NCBI GenBank assembly: GCA_019694345.1
Contig: JAIBCA010000074.1
Location: 1-64,000, forward strand
Direction of reading: 5' to 3'
Source of the DNA: Pyrinomonadaceae bacterium
Lineage (GTDB): Bacteria > Acidobacteriota > Blastocatellia > Pyrinomonadales > Pyrinomonadaceae
DNA: 64,000 nt
Under the pieces are notes generated by a model. It did not search any database and was not told the DNA's origin. It saw only the letters and a program-made list of their open reading frames with translations. Shown here piece by piece: positions 60,292 through 64,000 of this stretch. How positions within the stretch are numbered: position 1 is the first letter of the stretch; each line of letters starts with the position of its first letter. A program made the position numbers and the translations under genes.

Positions 60292-62739
60292 ATGAAATCA
60301 AGGATCTTCTCGATCGCAACGTCGGTTCTCTTCGCTTTTGCGGCCGCGGCCCAAGTAGCTCCGCAGCCCACGTTTATCGACACGTTCGCCAGTCCGGCGG
60401 GTGTCTCCGGCGAGGGCGGCTCATCGGCCGCGTTGATAAGGGGAATTGGCAGGGCTGCGAATACCGGAGTGGCATTCACCGATCGGGAAGCATTTGTCGG
60501 AGACGTTGGCGGCGTGTCATGGAAACGACTGACCGTTCCGCTCGGTTTGGCCGACCGTATTGCCGGCGCTGAGATCGAAGCCGGCGGGGTCATCAGACTC
60601 GTTATTTCCAACCGAATCATCGGCCGGTTTTCGCTGATGGTGACCCGCGATGGCGGTGAGCAATGGTCACAATTGCCGATAGCTATCAGGCCCGAGGACC
60701 TTGACGAAGCCGACTTTTCGTCAGGTGAGCTGACATCGGCCGATGGCGTATTGAGACTCAGCATCAGGCTGATGTCGAGCTCGAATTTCGAACGCCGGGC
60801 AAAGTATAGCTCGAACGACGACGGTCGCTCCTGGAACCTGATCGAGTCGCGTTCTGACCTTGCCAAAGGGGATGACCTGACACAGGCCGCAAGGCTCGGG
60901 CGGCTTGGGCGGTCTGCGAGCATACCCTCCGATGAAATGGTCGTAATGGCCGCGGGTGAACGTTCACCATGGATTCTTACGCAGAGCGGCACTTGCTTTG
61001 GCTACAAGTCTGGTTGCGTCCAGGAAACTCGTCTGAGAACGGCCACGGGTGCGGATATCACACCGCAAGCGATCCGTGGACTTGCCGAAGCCGAAAGGGC
61101 ACTGGCACGGAGCTCCGCCGGTCGATCGATCGGAGCGGCGATGCCGCCGGGCGGAAACACAAGGATCAGCCTCAACCGCGGCTTTGACAAATGCGATTCG
61201 CCGACGGTTTCGCAAATGCAGATTTGGTGGAACACCTCGCCGTATTTCGATATGAATATTTACATGAGCGGCCGAAACCGGGCTTGTGCGGCCCAGCCCA
61301 ATCTGTCGGCCGCATGGATCGATCAGGTGACCGCCATGGGATGGGGGTTGATCCCGACCGTCGTTGGGTATCAATCGCCGTGCACATCCTCGACGACGAC
61401 GGCCAAACTCAGCTATGACCCCGCGACCGCGGAACAGCAGGGCCGCGGCGAAGCCGATATTGCGGTAACAGCCGCCATCAATCTTGGCCTGACGGCCGGC
61501 TCGATCCTGTATTACGACATGGAGAGCTACAGCGAGACCGTGAGCACGCCGGGTTGCCGCGTTGCAACGACGGCATTTCTCAAGGGCTGGACCGATCGTA
61601 TCAAGGAACTCAACTATAAGTCGGGTGTCTATGGTTCGCCGACAAACGCGGTGAATGACTGGATCGGCATACCGGAGCCGAGCCGAATGGAGGCCGTTTG
61701 GCTTGCGCGCTGGGACCTTGTTATGTCTGTGTGGACTTACAACTCGCCTTCACCGACAGTCCCGACCAACGTTTGGGCAAATCACCAGCGGATCAAGCAA
61801 TGGCAGAATCCTCACAATGAAACCTGGGGCGGAGTGACCTTTAACATCGATGGCGACATTGCCGATGGACCGGTTGCGGGACTAACGGTCGCGAAGAACA
61901 AAAATGCCGATTTTGACGGCGACGGCAAGTCGGACGTGAGCATTTTTCGTCCGGATGCGGGGCTCTGGTATTACCTCAACAGCTCAAATGGCTCGGCTGG
62001 CGGCGTGGCTTTTGGCGCTCCGGGCGACATTCCGGTGCCCGGGGATTTTGACGGCGATGGCAAGACCGATACGGCGGTGTTTCGCCCGGCAGACGGAGTC
62101 TGGCATCTGTTGACAAAGGCCGGCGTTTATACCTCAAGGGCATTTGGAAGCCCCGGCGATATACCGGTCGCGGCCGACTACAACAACGACGGAAAGACCG
62201 ACCTCGCTGTCTTTCGCCCGTCGAACAGCATTTGGTACATCGCCAATAGCGACAGCCAGGGAACATTTACTTTCGTACAGTTCGGCCAGGCCGGCGATAA
62301 ACCGGCTCCGGCTGATTACGACGGCGACGGCAAGGCCGACATCGCCGTTTTCAGGCCCGCCGGAGCGACCGGAACAGAGTGGTGGATACAGAAGAGTTCA
62401 GGCGGCGTATTCGCGACACAGTTCGGCGTATCTAGCGACCAAGCCGTCCCGGTTGATTTTACCGGCGACGGCAAGGCGGACGTCGCATTCTGGCGGCCGT
62501 CGACCGGCGAGTGGTTCATTCTGCGAAGCGAGGATCTGACCTATTACGCGTTTCCGTTCGGCACGGTCGGCGATGTCGCTGCTCCGGGCGATCTTGACGG
62601 CGACGGCAAAGCGGACCCGACTGTTTTCAGGCCGTCAAATGCGGTTTGGTATATGTTGCGCAGTCAGGCCGGGTTTACAGCCGTTCAGTTTGGGCTAAGC
62701 GGCGACCGCCCGGTCGAGAATGCATATCTGCCGCAATAG
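60292..62739 (+). CDS. Secreted DUF1906 glycoside-hydrolase-like protein with FG-GAP/VCBS repeats
   Basis: About 815 residues from ATG 60292, with GAGG nine bases upstream. A signal peptide (FSIATSVLFAFAAAAQ) leads to a beta-rich region of about 250 residues. A DUF1906 (Rv2525c-like) TIM-barrel domain follows: GFDKCDSPTVSQMQIWW near residue 297, YMSGRNRACAA, and ILYYDMESY near 405 with an acidic residue at the expected active-site strand. The C terminus has six calcium-loop repeats of type DFDGDGKSDVSIFRP, the FG-GAP/VCBS solenoid. It is probably a surface-attached or released glycan-active protein. Substrate unknown. Confidence 0.85.
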   Translation: MKSRIFSIATSVLFAFAAAAQVAPQPTFIDTFASPAGVSGEGGSSAALIRGIGRAANTGVAFTDREAFVGDVGGVSWKRLTVPLGLADRIAGAEIEAGGVIRLVISNRIIGRFSLMVTRDGGEQWSQLPIAIRPEDLDEADFSSGELTSADGVLRLSIRLMSSSNFERRAKYSSNDDGRSWNLIESRSDLAKGDDLTQAARLGRLGRSASIPSDEMVVMAAGERSPWILTQSGTCFGYKSGCVQETRLRTATGADITPQAIRGLAEAERALARSSAGRSIGAAMPPGGNTRISLNRGFDKCDSPTVSQMQIWWNTSPYFDMNIYMSGRNRACAAQPNLSAAWIDQVTAMGWGLIPTVVGYQSPCTSSTTTAKLSYDPATAEQQGRGEADIAVTAAINLGLTAGSILYYDMESYSETVSTPGCRVATTAFLKGWTDRIKELNYKSGVYGSPTNAVNDWIGIPEPSRMEAVWLARWDLVMSVWTYNSPSPTVPTNVWANHQRIKQWQNPHNETWGGVTFNIDGDIADGPVAGLTVAKNKNADFDGDGKSDVSIFRPDAGLWYYLNSSNGSAGGVAFGAPGDIPVPGDFDGDGKTDTAVFRPADGVWHLLTKAGVYTSRAFGSPGDIPVAADYNNDGKTDLAVFRPSNSIWYIANSDSQGTFTFVQFGQAGDKPAPADYDGDGKADIAVFRPAGATGTEWWIQKSSGGVFATQFGVSSDQAVPVDFTGDGKADVAFWRPSTGEWFILRSEDLTYYAFPFGTVGDVAAPGDLDGDGKADPTVFRPSNAVWYMLRSQAGFTAVQFGLSGDRPVENAYLPQ

Positions 62740-62752
62740 GGCGATCCGATAT

Positions 62753-63676
62753 ATGACGGCCGAGGCTGAATACCGACTTTTCTTTCTGCGTGGCCACTCG
62801 AGATTCCCGGACGGAACCCTTTTCGAGCTAAGGTCCGGCGAATCTGTCATCATCCCCGATCGCGGTGACGGGCAGGCATCGGCGGCATCGCGGGACTCAT
62901 TGATCGAGATCCCGCCGTTTGCCGAGAATGTGCCTCCGACCCAGTGTCCGGTTGCGATAACCTCGATCAACCCGGGCGTTCCTGACGACGCCGTTGTGGA
63001 CATTACGATCCACTATCAGGTGATCCTGATCTCTTTGCCGGCCGGTGAGAATGAAATTAACGAGGTCACAGTTATCGATCGCGTGAAGAGTGTCGAGGCC
63101 GATCGTTACGAGGCCTCCACCGTCGATCCGGGGAACGGACGGCCGATCTATCGCCTGCACATCGGGCATCTGAGGCCCGGGTTTTACGAGGCAACTGTCA
63201 AATTCCCGGAGCACGAACCGCTCCGAATGACGTTCATCAAATTTTACCCAAAGCAATTTACCGATCGGTATGAGACTCTCGCCGCCCGTGAGATCTCCCC
63301 GTCAGACCGTACGGCTCATGAGAGAATTTCGGCGGAGGCGCACGTTGTTTCGAGGCACCGATCCGGCGAGCCATTTTCAGCCGAACTGTTGAACCTCGCA
63401 CTGGGGTTGGTCACTGAATGGGGCGAGAATTTTCGCAAACCGATCCACGAACGCATACGTGCAGTGCATCCCGAACTTACCGATACCGAGGTCGACGAAC
63501 TGACCGAACTCGCGTCCAAGGTCGAATACCGCATTTACGCGATCGCCGAAGACGAGTTGGCAGGCAAGATCTCCGAATTCGAGATCGTTCCTCAGGCGAT
63601 CCGCGAATTTCCCTGGCTCTCGACCCGGAATGCCTCTCGGCTCGCGAATATTGGGATGTACTATGCCCGCCGTTGA
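62753..63676 (+). CDS. Hypothetical protein, two-part beta/alpha
   Basis: About 307 residues from ATG 62753, 14 bp after the FG-GAP gene. There is no signal peptide. The first 170 residues are beta-rich (YRLFFLRGHSRFPDGTLFEL, VVDITIHYQVILISLPAG) and end near GFYEATVKFPEHEP. The rest is helical and acidic (LTDTEVDELTELASKVEYRI). I do not recognise the family. Composition matches the neighbouring genes. The upstream in-frame ATG at 62720 would overlap the preceding gene and is not preferred. Confidence 0.68.
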   Translation: MTAEAEYRLFFLRGHSRFPDGTLFELRSGESVIIPDRGDGQASAASRDSLIEIPPFAENVPPTQCPVAITSINPGVPDDAVVDITIHYQVILISLPAGENEINEVTVIDRVKSVEADRYEASTVDPGNGRPIYRLHIGHLRPGFYEATVKFPEHEPLRMTFIKFYPKQFTDRYETLAAREISPSDRTAHERISAEAHVVSRHRSGEPFSAELLNLALGLVTEWGENFRKPIHERIRAVHPELTDTEVDELTELASKVEYRIYAIAEDELAGKISEFEIVPQAIREFPWLSTRNASRLANIGMYYARR

Positions 63677-63771
63677 TGCTCGCCTGACACACAGCGGATG
63701 TTCGCGATTTCGCAATTCGGCCTTTCGATTGTAAAATAAGAGTTTTTGAACGGTCGCAGGATTACGCCCTT

Positions 63772-64000
63772 ATGTTACAAGCCGGAATAGTTGGACTACC
63801 CAACGTAGGAAAATCGACACTTTTCAATGCACTGACTGCCCAGGAGGCGGCATTGGCAGCTAATTACCCGTTCGCCACGATCGAGCCGAACATTGGCGTG
63901 GTCGCCGTTCCCGACGAACGGCTCGCGGTACTCGAAAAACTGAATAACGCCCAAAAGACCGTGCCGGCAACGGTCGAGTTTCTCGATATCGCCGGACTGG
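63772..64000 (+). CDS. ychF: Redox-regulated ATPase YchF (Obg-like), 5' part
   Basis: Only the first 76 codons are in the window; the gene runs off the right edge. It starts at ATG 63772. The product opens [20 protein letters not shown], with the G1 P-loop GLPNVGKS, then the switch/G2 part [10 protein letters not shown], and reaches VEFLDIAGL, the G3 motif DxxG. These match YchF/OLA1, a ribosome-associated P-loop NTPase that prefers ATP and is linked to stress responses. Near-universal in bacteria. Confidence 0.96.
   Translation, partial: MLQAGIVGLPNVGKSTLFNALTAQEAALAANYPFATIEPNIGVVAVPDERLAVLEKLNNAQKTVPATVEFLDIAGL

Overview
The window looks like a chromosomal segment of an acidobacterium, most likely class Blastocatellia (Pyrinomonadaceae-like). 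This is an inference from gene content: a large Oar/TonB-type receptor with an N-terminal carboxypeptidase-regulatory domain, a WG-repeat protein, an FG-GAP/VCBS secreted protein, exosortase-type amidotransferase EPS genes and many signal-peptide proteins of unknown family, in moderately high-GC DNA. No rRNA, tRNA, CRISPR array, prophage or complete insertion sequence was seen.

Layout. 1-667: 5' part of a secreted alpha/beta hydrolase (minus strand, cut by the window edge). 668-1581: non-coding, with a 21-bp tandem array. 1582-23519: a long plus-strand surface-polysaccharide cluster. It has a Wzx-type flippase, six glycosyltransferases, three methyltransferases, a carbamoyltransferase, a glutamine-dependent amidotransferase, an RmlA-like nucleotidyltransferase, an RmlC-like epimerase, a WecA-type initiating transferase fused to a CapD-like tail, and an O-antigen-ligase-like protein. 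The first half (about 1.6-10 kb) is visibly AT-richer than the rest. A GxxExxY gene framed by inverted repeats interrupts it at 16.6-17.0 kb.

23.5-32 kb: a 945-residue secreted TPR protein, a coiled-coil zinc-ribbon protein, a J-domain coiled-coil protein, a flavoprotein/DinB pair, twin small secreted proteins and YceI. 32-35.3 kb: accessory DNA with short repeats, palindromes, a zincin-like HEILH reading frame, a lipoprotein and a WG-repeat protein. 35.3-38 kb: a VanX-type dipeptidase, a 47-residue membrane peptide, an unknown secreted protein and a PilZ-like protein.

38.4-51.1 kb: the TonB/Oar receptor with a textbook terminator, a GT4/glycogen-debranching pair, an M14 carboxypeptidase, RecN, an asparaginase-II-family protein, a secreted unknown and a methyltransferase. 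51.1-54.9 kb: a 1244-residue fused iron-sulfur flavoprotein. 55-59.5 kb: a Wzc-type tyrosine autokinase facing rmlD and rmlB. 59.5-64 kb: a zinc-ribbon bPH2 membrane protein, a DUF1906/FG-GAP secreted protein, an unknown protein and the start of ychF.

How the genes fit together: the 1.6-23.5 kb cluster and the 55-59.5 kb locus together supply dTDP-rhamnose synthesis, lipid-linked repeat-unit assembly, flipping, polymerisation and tyrosine-kinase control of one exported glycan. The glycan is probably methylated, carbamoylated and amidated. No outer-membrane Wza-type exporter is visible in the window.
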